DNA of 64,000 bases from Streptomyces sp. NBC_01451 (GCF_036227485.1 NZ_CP109479.1:1302001-1366000); one strand, 5' to 3'. Shown: positions 1 to 9,270, numbered from the stretch's first letter. Numbers and translations are program-made. The notes: generated from the letters alone by a model not told the origin.

Positions 1-1
1 C

Positions 2-1201
2 ACGGTCGGCGAGGTCTCGGGCGGCGAGGCGGTCCTCCTGCGGCTGGCCGCGCTGCTGCTGGACCGGCCGGACGTCCTCCTGCTGGACGAGCCCACCAAC
101 AACCTGGACCTGTACGCACGCCGACGGCTGTACGCGGCCGTCTCCTCCTGGCCCGGCGTGCTGATCGTGGTCAGCCACGACCGCGAACTCCTGGACCTGG
201 TCGACCAGATCGCCGACCTGCGCTCGGGGGAGGTCACCTGGTACGGCGGCAACTTCTCGGCGTACGAGGAGGCACTCACCACCGAACAGGAGGCGGCCGA
301 GCGCATGGTGCGCGTGGCCGAGGCCGACCTGAAGAAGCAGAAGCGCGAACTGGCCGACGCCCAGGTCAAGTTGGCCCGCCGCAAGAAGTACGGACAGAAG
401 ATGTTCGAGCAGAAGCGCGAGCCGAAGATCGTCATGGGGGCGCGCAGACGGTCCGCCCAGGAGTCGGCGGGCAAGCACCGGATCATGCACGAGGAGCGGC
501 TCGCCGGCGCGAAGGAGCGGCTCGACGAGGCGGTGGAGGCCGTACGGGACGACGACGAGATCCGCGTCGACCTGCCGTACACGGCCGTACCGCCCGGGCG
601 TACCGTACTGACGCTCCTGGACCTGGAGTTGGCGTACGGCGCGAGCGCGGGCTCCTTCGATCTGCGCGGGCCCGAGCGGGTCGCGCTGATCGGGCGCAAC
701 GGGGCGGGCAAGACGACCCTGTTGCGGACGATCGCCGGGCAACTGGCCCCGGTGTCCGGGGAGACGAGGACGCACGTACCGCTGCGCTTTCTGCCGCAGC
801 GGCTCGACGTCCTCGACGACGAGCTGACGGTCGCTCAGAACGTGGCCCGGTTCGCACCGGGCGCCACCAACAACCGGGTCCGTGCCCGGCTGGCCCGCTT
901 CCTGTTCCGGGGTGCGCGCGCCGACCAGCCGGCGGCGACCCTGTCGGGCGGCGAGCGGTTCCGCGCCGCCCTGGCCGCCCTGATGCTGGCGGAGCCCGCC
1001 CCCCAGCTCCTGATGCTGGACGAGCCGACGAACAACCTGGACATGGCGAGCGCGCGCCAGCTCACGACGGCTCTGGACTCGTACGAGGGAGCACTGATCG
1101 TCGCCAGTCACGACCTGCAGTTCCTGGAGTCGATCGGGATCACCCGCTGGCTGCTGCTGGACGGGGAGCTGAGGGAGATCGACCCGGAGGAGGTGGCGTG
1201 A
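2..1201 (+). CDS. ABC-F family ATP-binding protein, 5' truncated
   Basis: This is the last 399 residues of a duplicated ABC ATPase; the start lies upstream of the window. The visible part opens inside the first nucleotide-binding domain, at an SGGE signature followed by LLLDEPTNNLD. A charged Lys/Arg-rich linker (roughly residues 95-175 of the visible part) leads to the second domain, which has the Walker A motif GRNGAGKTT, a second SGGE and a second DEPTNNLD. Two ABC domains with a linker and no membrane segment define ABC-F proteins, which act on the ribosome as translation factors or antibiotic-protection factors. Which of these it is cannot be decided without the N-terminal half. It ends 106 bases before the dimethylargininase gene. 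Confidence 0.93.
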   Translation, partial: TVGEVSGGEAVLLRLAALLLDRPDVLLLDEPTNNLDLYARRRLYAAVSSWPGVLIVVSHDRELLDLVDQIADLRSGEVTWYGGNFSAYEEALTTEQEAAERMVRVAEADLKKQKRELADAQVKLARRKKYGQKMFEQKREPKIVMGARRRSAQESAGKHRIMHEERLAGAKERLDEAVEAVRDDDEIRVDLPYTAVPPGRTVLTLLDLELAYGASAGSFDLRGPERVALIGRNGAGKTTLLRTIAGQLAPVSGETRTHVPLRFLPQRLDVLDDELTVAQNVARFAPGATNNRVRARLARFLFRGARADQPAATLSGGERFRAALAALMLAEPAPQLLMLDEPTNNLDMASARQLTTALDSYEGALIVASHDLQFLESIGITRWLLLDGELREIDPEEVA

Positions 1202-1307
1202 TCGGCGGAGGGGTCCGGGCCGCGGTCTGACCTCCGGGGCTTTTGTCCGCACAGTCCCACCCTGCATGATGTGCGCGAACACCCCCTTCCGATACGGAGC
1301 CCGCCTC

Positions 1308-2084
1308 GTGCCCAGCAAGAAGGCCCTCATACGCCGCCCCAGCCCGCGCCTGGCCGAGGGCCTCGTCACGCACATCGAGCGCGAGGAGATCGACACCGAC
1401 CTCGCCGGCCGGCAGTGGGAGGCGTACGCGGAGGCCCTGCGCGCGCACGGCTGGGAGACCGTCGAGGTGGATCCGGCGGACGACTGCCCGGACTCGGTGT
1501 TCGTCGAGGACGCGGTGGTCGTCTACCGGAACGTAGCGCTGATCGCGCGGCCCGGCGCCGAGTCCCGGCGCACCGAGACCGGTGGCGTCGAGGAGGCGGT
1601 CGCCCGCCTCGGCTGCTCGGTGAACTGGGTCTGGGAGCCGGGCACCCTGGAGGGCGGTGACGTCCTCAAGGTCGGCGACACGATCTACGTCGGGCGGGGC
1701 GGGCGGACGAACGCGGCCGGGGTGCAGCAGCTCAGGGCCGTGTTCGAACCGCTGGGCGCCCGGGTCGTCGCCGTGCCGGTGAGCAGTGTGCTGCATCTGA
1801 AGTCGGCGGTCACCGCGCTGCCGGACGGGACCGTCATCGGGCATGCGCCGTTGGTGGACTCCCCGTCCCTGTTCCCCCGCTTCCTGCCGGTGCCGGAGGA
1901 GTCCGGGGCGCACGTGGTGCTGCTGGACGGCGGGAAGCTGCTGATGGCGGCGAGCGCGCCGAAGACGGCCGAGCTGCTCGCGGATCTCGGGCACGAGCCG
2001 GTGCTCGTCGACATCAGCGAGTTCGAGAAGCTCGAAGGCTGTGTGACCTGCCTCTCGGTCCGGCTGCGGGAGCTGTACATCTAG
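1308..2084 (+). CDS. Dimethylargininase (DDAH), amidinotransferase family
   Basis: A 258-residue protein of the guanidino-group-modifying superfamily, expected to hydrolyse N-omega,N-omega-dimethylarginine to citrulline and dimethylamine. Visible landmarks are DDCPDSVFVED (acidic guanidinium-binding segment), EPGTLEGGDVLK, the catalytic His in VLHLKSAV and the nucleophilic Cys region EGCVTCLS near residue 245. The GTG at 1308 is chosen because the conserved family N-terminus (PSKKALIRRPSPRL) follows it directly and a weak GGAG lies 10 bases upstream. An ATG at 1266 in the same frame would add 14 unconserved residues. The gene stands alone and no regulator is obvious. Confidence 0.9.
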   Translation: MPSKKALIRRPSPRLAEGLVTHIEREEIDTDLAGRQWEAYAEALRAHGWETVEVDPADDCPDSVFVEDAVVVYRNVALIARPGAESRRTETGGVEEAVARLGCSVNWVWEPGTLEGGDVLKVGDTIYVGRGGRTNAAGVQQLRAVFEPLGARVVAVPVSSVLHLKSAVTALPDGTVIGHAPLVDSPSLFPRFLPVPEESGAHVVLLDGGKLLMAASAPKTAELLADLGHEPVLVDISEFEKLEGCVTCLSVRLRELYI

Positions 2085-2188
2085 CCTGGCGATCGGGGTA
2101 CTCGTTCGGCCCCGGACCTGCGAGTACCGAGCCCTTCCGGGTCCCGCTGACAAACCCGCTGATCAGCGATCTTTACAACATTCTTAAC

Positions 2189-2233
2189 TTACGGTGGCGT
2201 AACCTACGGGAACGTAGCCTACGATGCCGTAGG
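2189..2233. promoter_or_regulatory. Three 15-bp-phased palindromes upstream of the desaturase
   Basis: Three adjacent inverted repeats, TTACGGTGGCGTAA (2189-2202), CTACGGGAACGTAG (2204-2217) and CCTACGATGCCGTAGG (2218-2233), share the core TACG-N4-CGTA. Their centres are exactly 15 bp apart. They end 54 bases before the desaturase start, in an otherwise A/T-richer stretch. This looks like a multimeric operator for a TetR-type fatty-acid regulator; no such regulator gene is adjacent, so it would act in trans. Confidence 0.7.
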
Positions 2234-2287
2234 TCGAGTTGAAGCAGTCCCCGCTCACCCGCTCGCGACGTCATTACTGGAGCATTC

Positions 2288-3265
2288 ATGACGATCACTT
2301 CCCCGCACCTCGGCAGCCCGTCCAGCGAATGGACCGACGCTCGGCTGCTGTACGCCCTGGAGGAAGTGGTCGAGACGGAACTCAACCGTCACCTGAAGGT
2401 CGCCAAGGACTGGATGCCGCACGAGTACGTGCCGTGGAGCGACGCCCGCAACTTCCCCGGCCTCTTCGAGGACGGCGAGGCCTGGGACAAGGAGCAGTCC
2501 AAGGTCACCGAGCTCGGCCGGATCGCCCTGGTCGTCAACCTCCTCACCGAGGACAACCTCCCCAGCTACCACCACGAGATCGCCAGCCTGTTCGGCCGCG
2601 ACGGCGCCTGGGGCACCTGGGTGCACCGCTGGACGGCGGAGGAGGGCCGGCACGGCATCGTGATGCGCGACTACCTGCTCGCCTCCCGCGCGGTCGACCC
2701 GGACAAGCTCGAAGCGTTCCGTATGCAGCACATGGCCGAGGGCTTCGAGTCGGACAACCGGCACTCGATGCTGCACTCGGTGGCGTACGTCGCCTTCCAG
2801 GAGCTGGCCACCCGCGTCTCGCACCGCAACACCGGCCACCAGTCCGGTGACCCGGTCTGCGACCGCATGCTGGCCCGCATCGCGACCGACGAGAACCTGC
2901 ACATGGTCTTCTACCGGAACCTGCTGAAGGCCGCGTTCGAACTCGCGCCCGACCTGACCATGCAGGCGGTACGGGACGTGATCGTCAACTTCCGGATGCC
3001 CGGTCACGGCATGCCCGGCTTCGAGCGGGCCGCCGCGCAGATGGCGATCGGCGAGGTCTACAACATGCGCATCCACCACGACGACGTGCTCCAGCCCGTC
3101 CTGCGCCACCTGAAGGTCATGGACATGGGCGACCTCGGCCCCGAGGGTCTCCAGGCCCAGGAGGAACTGGGCATGTTCATGGGCGGCCTGGACGCGGAGG
3201 CCTCCAAGTTCGACGCGAAGCTCGCGGCCCGCAAGGCCCGCATGGCGGCCCGCGCCGCCGGCTGA
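2288..3265 (+). CDS. Acyl-ACP desaturase (ferritin-like diiron)
   Basis: A 325-residue soluble diiron desaturase of the stearoyl-ACP 9-desaturase type, introducing a double bond into acyl-ACP or acyl-CoA. The two iron-binding signatures are visible: WTAEEGRHG (EExxH, about residues 117-125) and ATDENLHMVFYR (DExxH, about residues 198-209). The preceding helix TEDNLPSYHHEIA supplies a further acidic ligand. Length fits the family. The ATG at 2288 lies soon after GGAG (2279-2282). The gene is monocistronic, convergent with the large gene at 3293-6652, and preceded by three phased palindromes, so expression probably responds to lipid status. Confidence 0.92.
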   Translation: MTITSPHLGSPSSEWTDARLLYALEEVVETELNRHLKVAKDWMPHEYVPWSDARNFPGLFEDGEAWDKEQSKVTELGRIALVVNLLTEDNLPSYHHEIASLFGRDGAWGTWVHRWTAEEGRHGIVMRDYLLASRAVDPDKLEAFRMQHMAEGFESDNRHSMLHSVAYVAFQELATRVSHRNTGHQSGDPVCDRMLARIATDENLHMVFYRNLLKAAFELAPDLTMQAVRDVIVNFRMPGHGMPGFERAAAQMAIGEVYNMRIHHDDVLQPVLRHLKVMDMGDLGPEGLQAQEELGMFMGGLDAEASKFDAKLAARKARMAARAAG

Positions 3266-3292
3266 CCCGCCCGGGACTCACCGGCCCAACGG

Positions 3293-6200
3293 TCACTCGT
3301 ACGCCGTCACCTCGTCCAGCGCCGCGTCCCGCACGTCGGCCACGGGGTGGCGGCGCAGTGCTCTCAGCTCCTCACACCAGGGCGCGGCCCAGCCGGTGCG
3401 GCTGCCCAGCGCTCCGGTGACGGCGACCGCGAGGAGTCCTTCGGCATGGCCGCCCCGGGCGGTCAGGCCACGCACCTCGGCCAGCAGTGCGCCGGGGTCG
3501 CCCTCCTGTTCCCGGCGCGCCAGCCGTTCGCCGAGCTCACCGGCGGTGCGGACGGCGAGGGCGGGGCGACCGGCGGTGAGCGCGGCCAGCTGTTCGAGAC
3601 GGGGCGGCCGGGCTTCGAGGTCCAGGTGGTACGCCGCCAGGGTCGCCGCCTGCGGTACGTGGGCGTCGTACCCGGCCAGCAGCTCGCTCGCGGCGAGGGC
3701 GGCGGGCCGGACCGCTCCGGCGGCCGACGTGCCGGACCGGCAGAGGTGGGAGACGACGTACTCGACACGTCGGCGGGCGGGCCGGTCGCGCCCCTCCCCC
3801 GCGTCCAGGTCCGCCTCGGCGTCCTCGGCCGGGGGCTCGGCGAGAATCCGCAGGGCCTCCAGGAGCCAGCGCGCGCCCTGCGGGGAGCCCTCCGCGACGG
3901 TCACCAGCCCGTCGGCCGCCACCTGCCAGTTCGTCCGGTCGTCGAGATCCGTCGCGACCCGGACCAGCACCGCGGGCGCGTCCGGCGACCAGGGTGTCCA
4001 CCGGGCCAGTGCGCCGAGGGCGAGGGCCGCCGTCCCGGGATCGTCGGTGGCGCACACGTCGAGCACGAGCCGGGCATAGCGCTCACGGTGGGGTTCGGGC
4101 AGGTCGAGGGGGCGTACCCGCAGCACGGCCCGGCGCAGCACCGGCTCGGCGCCGGCCGCGTCACGCAGCATCTCCCAGACCGGTTCGTGCGCGACCAGCA
4201 CGCCAGCGAAGGCCACACACGCGGTACGCACATCGCGGTGGGTGCCCGGTCGTCCGTACGTCCCGCTCAGCAGCGTCGCGGCCGACGGTGCCGGGAGACG
4301 TGTCGCCGCGAGGCGGACCGCTTCCTTCCGGCTGGTCACCTTGGCGTCCGGCGCGCGCAGCATCTCCCCCAACTGCACGGCCAGCAGCGACGGCCGCGCG
4401 TGCCGGGAGGCCCCGGTGGCCGCGTGGACGGCGACGCGGGCCCGGTCGCCGCCCGCGTGGGCGAGCAGTTCGGGCAGTGCGTCCTGGGGCCGGCCGGTGC
4501 GGGCGAGCGCGGCGAGGGCCGCCTCGGCGAGGACGACGTCCCCGGAGCCGGTCCACTGCCGTACGAGCGTGATGCCGGACTCCGGGACGTGCGCGGCCTG
4601 TTCGATCGCGTCGGCCCGCCGGTACAGCGGCAGCGCGGAGTCGGCGGCGACGTCGGCCAACTGCTTGATGAGAGCCTGCTGTTGGCGGGGCAGCCAGCGC
4701 CGGACGTCGTCGTGCCCCCGTGCGGTCCAGGGCTCGCGCTTCGGCAGGAAGCGGCCGTACGGCGGGCTCTCGGCGAGATACGGGTCGAGCAGGTCGGTGC
4801 GGCGGCGGGCGAGGACGCGCCACACGACGGGCAGCGCCCCCGCGGAGGGTTCGTGCGCGAGGATGCGCGCGACCCGCTCGTCACGGGTGGCGGGCGGCTC
4901 CAGCCAGAGGTCGACCGCCGTGCGTACGGTCGAGTCCTTGCCGCCGTACCGGATCGCCTGCCAGAGCAGGTCCTGGAGTTCGGCCATGCCGGCGGCGCGC
5001 CGTCCGACGGCCCGGGTGAGGGCGAAGGCGAGGCTGTAGTCGGCCTTTTCGGCGCCCGCCTCGATCCAGGGGCGCAGGGCCTCGAAGACACGGTGCTCCT
5101 GACCGCGCGCGAGGGTGTGGTCGAGGCGGCCGAGGTCGGCGGTGCAGGTGTGGCCGGTGATGCGGACCAGGGTACGCAGCGCCCAGTTCACCAACTCCCG
5201 TGGTCCGCCCGCCGCGTGCTCGCGCAGCACCCCGAGGGCGAGGGTGCTGAGCCGCTGCCGGGTGAGGGCGGAGGAGTCGCGGGCCGCTACGGCGTCCCCG
5301 GCGACACGGTCGAGGTGCGGCTCGGCGTCCTCGGTGAACAGGGCGGCGCGGACGTCCGCCAGCGCCCCCAACGCGGCCGAGCGCACGGGGTCTTGCTCGT
5401 TCCGCAGCCGTTCCATCTCCTCCAGTACGGCGGTGACGTCGGCCGGGTCGCCGGAGCGCGCGGCGTTGCGGATCAGCAACGGCCAGGCCAGAGCCCGGTC
5501 TTCGGCGGCCGGACGCCGGGTGGCCGCGACGATCCTGGCGCGCACCTCGTCGACGGGCAGGAACGATTCGACCAGGAGTACGGCGTGCCAGTCGGCGCCT
5601 CGTTCCCGGGCGGCGGCGGCCGCCCGGCGGGCCTCGTCGGGGGCGTGGGTGCGGGGCAGCGCCGAGAGGACCGCCTGGTCGGCGATGAGGGCAGCCGGGC
5701 CCCGGCCCTCCCGTACCGCGGTGAGGAAGGCGTGACGCCTGCCGGGTGGCATGGCGTTCAGAAGCGCCGGGAGTTCCCCGGAGGCCGCCGGCATCCTTCC
5801 GTAGGCGATCAGTTCGGGTCCTCCCGTGCGGGCCAGTCCGCGCAGCACGGAGGTGTCGAGCGAGCGGACTCCCAGGGCGGCCCAGCCGGGCGTGGCGAGC
5901 AGGCGCAGGACGCGCTCGGGGGCGGCGGCAGCGAACACACCTGCGCGGGAGCGGAGTTGGCGGGGGAGCGCCCTGGGTGGCCGCTGTTCCAGGAAGCCGA
6001 GGACGCGCAGGGGATCGTGCGGCGCGACGGCGGCCATGGCACCGGCGAAGCGCTCCCACCAGGTGTCGTGCAGCGCGGTCGGCAGTTCGGCCAGTTCCCG
6101 TTCCGCCACGTCGAGGAGGATGCCGGGATGGCGTCGGGCGAGCGCCCGCCAGCCGCCGAAGGCGTGGAACAGCTCGGGGAGCAGCCGCGTCACCGTCTGC

Positions 6201-6652
6201 GGCGTGCAGCCGGGCAGCAGTCGCGCCGCCTCGGCGTCTCCCCAGTCCTGCCGGAGTCCGTCCAGCAGCCGGTCGGCGAGTGCGGTGCGCCGGCCTGCGA
6301 CGATCGCGCGCAGCAGGTCCCGGCGTACCGCCTCGGAGGCGTCGGCCAGGCCCGACTCGTAGGCGGCGTCGGGGACTCGGAGGCTGTCGGCGACGGCCAG
6401 CGCGTGGCCTCGCACGAACGGGTCGGGGTCGGCGATCCGGTCCGCGATCCATGCGGAGTCCCGCCCGACGGCCGCCGCGACGACCGCGAGGTCCCGGCCG
6501 TACGACCCGCGTTTCTCCAGTTCCGCCAGCACCGGCCGCAGGGGCGTGAACTCCCGTGTGCGGACGGCGAGTTCACGCATGCGCTGCGGAAACGGAAGCG
6601 GGTCTAGAGCGTTCAGCAGACTGTCGGCCTGCTGGTGCGGGGTCTGGGACAT
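3293..6652 (-). CDS. Large HEAT-like repeat protein of unknown function
   Basis: A 1119-residue protein with no signal peptide or membrane segment. It is built of Ala/Leu/Arg-rich helical pairs, many with HEAT-like turns such as DPDPFVRGHALAVADSL near residue 80 and HPVADVRDAALDEV at the C-terminus. HEAT solenoids are protein-binding scaffolds; no catalytic motif was recognised. Codon use matches neighbouring genes and the frame stays open for 3.4 kb, so it is real even though a long open frame also runs on the opposite strand. The ATG at 6652 is the only sensible start. It lies 57 bases downstream of the WhiB-like gene on the same strand and may be cotranscribed with it. Confidence 0.8.
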   Translation of the reverse strand: MSQTPHQQADSLLNALDPLPFPQRMRELAVRTREFTPLRPVLAELEKRGSYGRDLAVVAAAVGRDSAWIADRIADPDPFVRGHALAVADSLRVPDAAYESGLADASEAVRRDLLRAIVAGRRTALADRLLDGLRQDWGDAEAARLLPGCTPQTVTRLLPELFHAFGGWRALARRHPGILLDVAERELAELPTALHDTWWERFAGAMAAVAPHDPLRVLGFLEQRPPRALPRQLRSRAGVFAAAAPERVLRLLATPGWAALGVRSLDTSVLRGLARTGGPELIAYGRMPAASGELPALLNAMPPGRRHAFLTAVREGRGPAALIADQAVLSALPRTHAPDEARRAAAAARERGADWHAVLLVESFLPVDEVRARIVAATRRPAAEDRALAWPLLIRNAARSGDPADVTAVLEEMERLRNEQDPVRSAALGALADVRAALFTEDAEPHLDRVAGDAVAARDSSALTRQRLSTLALGVLREHAAGGPRELVNWALRTLVRITGHTCTADLGRLDHTLARGQEHRVFEALRPWIEAGAEKADYSLAFALTRAVGRRAAGMAELQDLLWQAIRYGGKDSTVRTAVDLWLEPPATRDERVARILAHEPSAGALPVVWRVLARRRTDLLDPYLAESPPYGRFLPKREPWTARGHDDVRRWLPRQQQALIKQLADVAADSALPLYRRADAIEQAAHVPESGITLVRQWTGSGDVVLAEAALAALARTGRPQDALPELLAHAGGDRARVAVHAATGASRHARPSLLAVQLGEMLRAPDAKVTSRKEAVRLAATRLPAPSAATLLSGTYGRPGTHRDVRTACVAFAGVLVAHEPVWEMLRDAAGAEPVLRRAVLRVRPLDLPEPHRERYARLVLDVCATDDPGTAALALGALARWTPWSPDAPAVLVRVATDLDDRTNWQVAADGLVTVAEGSPQGARWLLEALRILAEPPAEDAEADLDAGEGRDRPARRRVEYVVSHLCRSGTSAAGAVRPAALAASELLAGYDAHVPQAATLAAYHLDLEARPPRLEQLAALTAGRPALAVRTAGELGERLARREQEGDPGALLAEVRGLTARGGHAEGLLAVAVTGALGSRTGWAAPWCEELRALRRHPVADVRDAALDEVTAYE

Positions 6653-6709
6653 GAGCTGGATTGTGCCCGCTCGGAACCGGTCGGCGTACAGGAATTGCGG
6701 TCAGAGAGG

Positions 6710-6964
6710 TCAGTGCGAGGTGCGCGAGGTGCGCCGGAGGTTGAGCCGCTCCTTCTCCGAGAGCCCGCCCCAGACGCCGAACCGTTCGTCGTTGCTGAGT
6801 GCGTACTCCAGACAGGCGGGGCGCATCTCGCACATCCCGCAGATGCGCTTCGCCTCCCGCACCGAACTGCCCGGCTCGGGAAAGAAGAAGTCGGCCCCGG
6901 TCTCCGCGCACAGGGCCTGCGCCTGCCAGGCGCTGTCCATCGGGGTGATCGTCTCGTAGTGCAT
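6710..6964 (-). CDS. WhiB-like [4Fe-4S] regulator
   Basis: An 84-residue WhiB-family protein. Cys19, Cys42, Cys45 and Cys51 form the C-Xn-C-x2-C-x5-C iron-sulfur cluster motif, followed by the G[VI]WGG turn (residues 63-67) and a basic tail (ERLNLRR). These actinobacterial factors bind the principal sigma factor and control development or stress responses. The ATG at 6964 gives the normal family length; the frame is open further upstream but that extension is unrelated to the family. Sequence around the cysteines is closer to WhiB itself than to WblE types as remembered, but the subfamily is not certain. Confidence 0.9.
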   Translation of the reverse strand: MHYETITPMDSAWQAQALCAETGADFFFPEPGSSVREAKRICGMCEMRPACLEYALSNDERFGVWGGLSEKERLNLRRTSRTSH

Positions 6965-7275
6965 GCCCGAGATCGTGCCGGGCGGTGAAAAACGTTCGCT
7001 CAACGTCCGGTCAACGGCGACCTGGGGCCCGGTCGCCGAACGGCCCGGGCGCCTCGCCGGTCCGACCGATGATGCTCCCGCCGGATGCGCGAGCGCACGG
7101 CGGCGCGCGGAGCGTCCTGGCACAAGGCGCGTCTTCTCCCTCACCCAGGGTGACCGCGGCCGGTGCGCGGGTCCGTGGAAGCACTCCGGCAGCGATTGTC
7201 AGTGGGCGGTGCAAGACTCGGCAGAACAGGCAACGGGTCCCTCGCAGAGGGCGGGGCCCACAGAGGAGGGCAATG
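6965..7275. other. Divergent intergenic region between WhiB-like and VOC genes
   Basis: 311 bases between two divergent starts. It must hold both promoters. The only clear element is the strong AGGAGG (7264-7269) in front of the VOC gene. No palindrome or RNA gene was recognised. An open frame runs through it in continuity with the VOC gene but has no start signal. Confidence 0.5.
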
Positions 7276-8067
7276 ATGCTCACCACCCGTTTCGTGACCG
7301 GCGCTCCGAACTGGATCGATCTCGGCACCCCCGACATCGAGGGTGCCACCTCCTTCTACCGGGCGCTCTTCGGCTGGGAGTTCCGGTCGGCGGGCCCCGA
7401 GAGCGGCGGATACGGCTTCTTCCAGCTGGGCGGGCGGACCGCCGCGGGCGGCATGCAGAGCGGCGAGGACCAGGGTCCGCCGTCCTGGACGGTGTCCTTC
7501 CAGACCCCGGACGTCGACGCGACCGCCAAGGCTGCCGAGCAGGCCGGGGGCGGCACACCGGCGCCGCCGATGGATGTCATGGACGCGGGCCGGATGGCCG
7601 TCCTCACCGACACCACCGGCGCCGTCTTCGGCCTCTGGCAGCCCGGCCGGATCAAGGGCCTCGACATCGCCGGCGAGATCGGGTCCCTGTGCTGGGTGGA
7701 GCTCTACACGACGGACGTCCCCAAGGTCGCCGCGTTCTACGGCGCGGCGCTGGGCCTGGAGACCTCGGCGGCGCCGTTCCCGGGCGGCTCGTACACGTGC
7801 GTGAACCCGGCGGGTACCGGGGACGAGGGGATGTTCGGCGGAATCGTCGACGTCGACGACGACCCGGCGGGCACCGAGACCTCTCCCTACTGGCTGCCGT
7901 ACTTCGAGGTCGCCGACACCGACGCGACGGTCGCGACGGCCCTGGAGCACGGCGGTCAGGTCAGGATGCCGGCCACGGACGTGGCGGGCGTCGGCCGCAT
8001 CGCACGGCTCACCGACCCGTACGGGGCGCGGTTCGCGGTGATCAGGAGCGCGCCGGCCCAGACGTGA
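7276..8067 (+). CDS. Two-domain VOC (glyoxalase/bleomycin-resistance) protein
   Basis: 263 residues forming two tandem vicinal-oxygen-chelate domains. The first begins PNWIDLGTPDIEGATSFYR and the second, from about residue 130, begins with LCWVELYTTDVPKVAAFYG. VOC proteins bind a metal between paired beta-alpha-beta modules and include lyases, dioxygenases and drug-binding proteins; the substrate here is unknown. The second of two consecutive ATGs (7276) is preferred because it sits 6 bases after AGGAGG (7264-7269), whereas 7273 is too close. It converges on the LacI gene, separated by a repeat element. Confidence 0.85.
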   Translation: MLTTRFVTGAPNWIDLGTPDIEGATSFYRALFGWEFRSAGPESGGYGFFQLGGRTAAGGMQSGEDQGPPSWTVSFQTPDVDATAKAAEQAGGGTPAPPMDVMDAGRMAVLTDTTGAVFGLWQPGRIKGLDIAGEIGSLCWVELYTTDVPKVAAFYGAALGLETSAAPFPGGSYTCVNPAGTGDEGMFGGIVDVDDDPAGTETSPYWLPYFEVADTDATVATALEHGGQVRMPATDVAGVGRIARLTDPYGARFAVIRSAPAQT

Positions 8068-8092
8068 GGAGAGGGGGCCGAACGGCCGCCCG

Positions 8093-8142
8093 GCAGGGGC
8101 ACGGGGAACTGGGCGACCGGCCCCACCGGGCCCGCGGCCAGA
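8093..8142. repeat. Streptomyces-type dispersed extragenic repeat
   Basis: The segment GGGGCACGGGGAACTGGGCG followed by a G/C-rich palindromic tail (GGCCCCACCGGGCCCGCGGCC region) matches from memory the dispersed intergenic repeat with core GGGGAACTGCGCGAC found many times in Streptomyces genomes. It lies between the convergent VOC and LacI genes, the usual location. It probably forms a hairpin and may serve as a terminator. Confidence 0.6.
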
Positions 8143-8164
8143 AACCCGCCCGCCCCGCGGAACG

Positions 8165-9208
8165 CTACGCCGAGGCGCGACGGACCAGCGTGGTCGGCAG
8201 CACCACGCCGGCCGCCGCCCCGCCCGCCGGGCCGCCCTCGCCCGGAGAGCCAAGGAGCAGACGTGCCATCAGCCTGCCCATCTCCTCGATGTCCTGACGG
8301 ACCGTGGTGAGCGGCGGGTCGGTCTGTTCGGCGACCGGCAGCATGTCGTCGAAGCCGACAACGGCGACGTCCTCGGGCACGCGCCGTCCGCGTTCGCGCA
8401 GGACGCGGAGGGCGCCCGAGGCGGTGAGGTCGTTGGCGGCGAACACGGCGTCCAGGTCCGGGCACCGGTCCAGCAGTTCGCGCATCGCGCGTTCCCCGCC
8501 CGCCGGGGTGAAGTCGCCCCCGGCGATCAGTCGCGGGTCGGCGACGGGCAGGCCGTCCCGGAACCCGTCGAGCCGGTCCGCCGCCGAGGTCTGGTCGAGG
8601 GGGCCCGTGATGTGCGCGATCCGCGTGCGCCCCAGGGCGACAAGATGCTGTACGGCCGCCCGGGCGCCGCCCCGGTTGTCGCTGTCGACGTACACGGCGT
8701 CGCGGCTGCCGTCGCTCCAGCCGGGCCGGCCGCCGAACACGGTGGGGACGCCGGCGCGCTGGACCAGTCCGGGCAGCGGATCGTCGAGGTGCAGGGAGAA
8801 GACGAGGGCGCCGTCGACATGCCCGCCGGCGAGGTACCTGCCGACGCGGGAGTGGTCGTCGCGACCCTCGGTGAGCAGCAGCACGAGCTGGGAGTCGCGG
8901 GCGGTCAGCTCCTTGCTGATTCCCCGGAGCTGGAGCGCGAAGAAGGGGTCGGCGAAGACCCGCGTCTCCGGTTCGGCGATGACGACGGCGATGGCGTCGT
9001 GCCGCCTGGTCACCAGGGAGCGGGCCGCCTGGTTGGGCACGTACCCGAGTTCCTCGACGGCCTGCCTGACCCGTTCGACGAGGGGTTTGCGCACGCCGTA
9101 CCCGCCGTTCACGACGCGTGACGCGGTGGCCCGGGAGACCCCCGCCCGCGCGGCCACGGCCTCCAGGGTGGGACGCGACGCGGTCTCGGTCACTTCGGCG
9201 CTCCTCAT
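8165..9208 (-). CDS. LacI-family transcriptional regulator
   Basis: 347 residues: an N-terminal LacI helix-turn-helix with hinge helix (PTLEAVAARAGVSRATASRV, ending in GYVPNQAARSLVTRR) and a periplasmic-binding-protein-like sugar sensor (AVVIAEPETRVFADPFF; FAANDLTASGALRVL). The ATG at 9208 places the HTH in its normal position; upstream in-frame codons encode unrelated sequence. A perfect GAGAGCGCTCTC palindrome lies 42 bases upstream of the start, so autoregulation is likely. It lies just downstream of the laccase gene on the same strand and close to secreted sugar-oxidation genes, which suggests a saccharide effector; that is inference. Confidence 0.92.
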   Translation of the reverse strand: MRSAEVTETASRPTLEAVAARAGVSRATASRVVNGGYGVRKPLVERVRQAVEELGYVPNQAARSLVTRRHDAIAVVIAEPETRVFADPFFALQLRGISKELTARDSQLVLLLTEGRDDHSRVGRYLAGGHVDGALVFSLHLDDPLPGLVQRAGVPTVFGGRPGWSDGSRDAVYVDSDNRGGARAAVQHLVALGRTRIAHITGPLDQTSAADRLDGFRDGLPVADPRLIAGGDFTPAGGERAMRELLDRCPDLDAVFAANDLTASGALRVLRERGRRVPEDVAVVGFDDMLPVAEQTDPPLTTVRQDIEEMGRLMARLLLGSPGEGGPAGGAAAGVVLPTTLVRRASA

Positions 9209-9249
9209 CGGCGGTTGCCGATCAGGATAGTCCCGGCCCGGCAGCGGAT

Positions 9250-9261
9250 GAGAGCGCTCTC
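9250..9261. promoter_or_regulatory. LacI-type operator GAGAGCGCTCTC
   Basis: A perfect 12-bp palindrome, GAGAGCGCTCTC, with the central GCGC typical of LacI-family sites (compare the GAGCGCTC core of actinomycete sugar operators). It lies between the laccase stop codon and the LacI start, where autoregulatory sites of this family usually are. Confidence 0.75.
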
Positions 9262-9270
9262 GGATCCCGT

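Noticed and set aside
3347..6607. Rightward open frame of 1086 codons antisense to the HEAT-like gene
   Set aside because: The translation is Gly/Arg/Pro-rich without family features and follows from third-position G/C bias of the real leftward gene.
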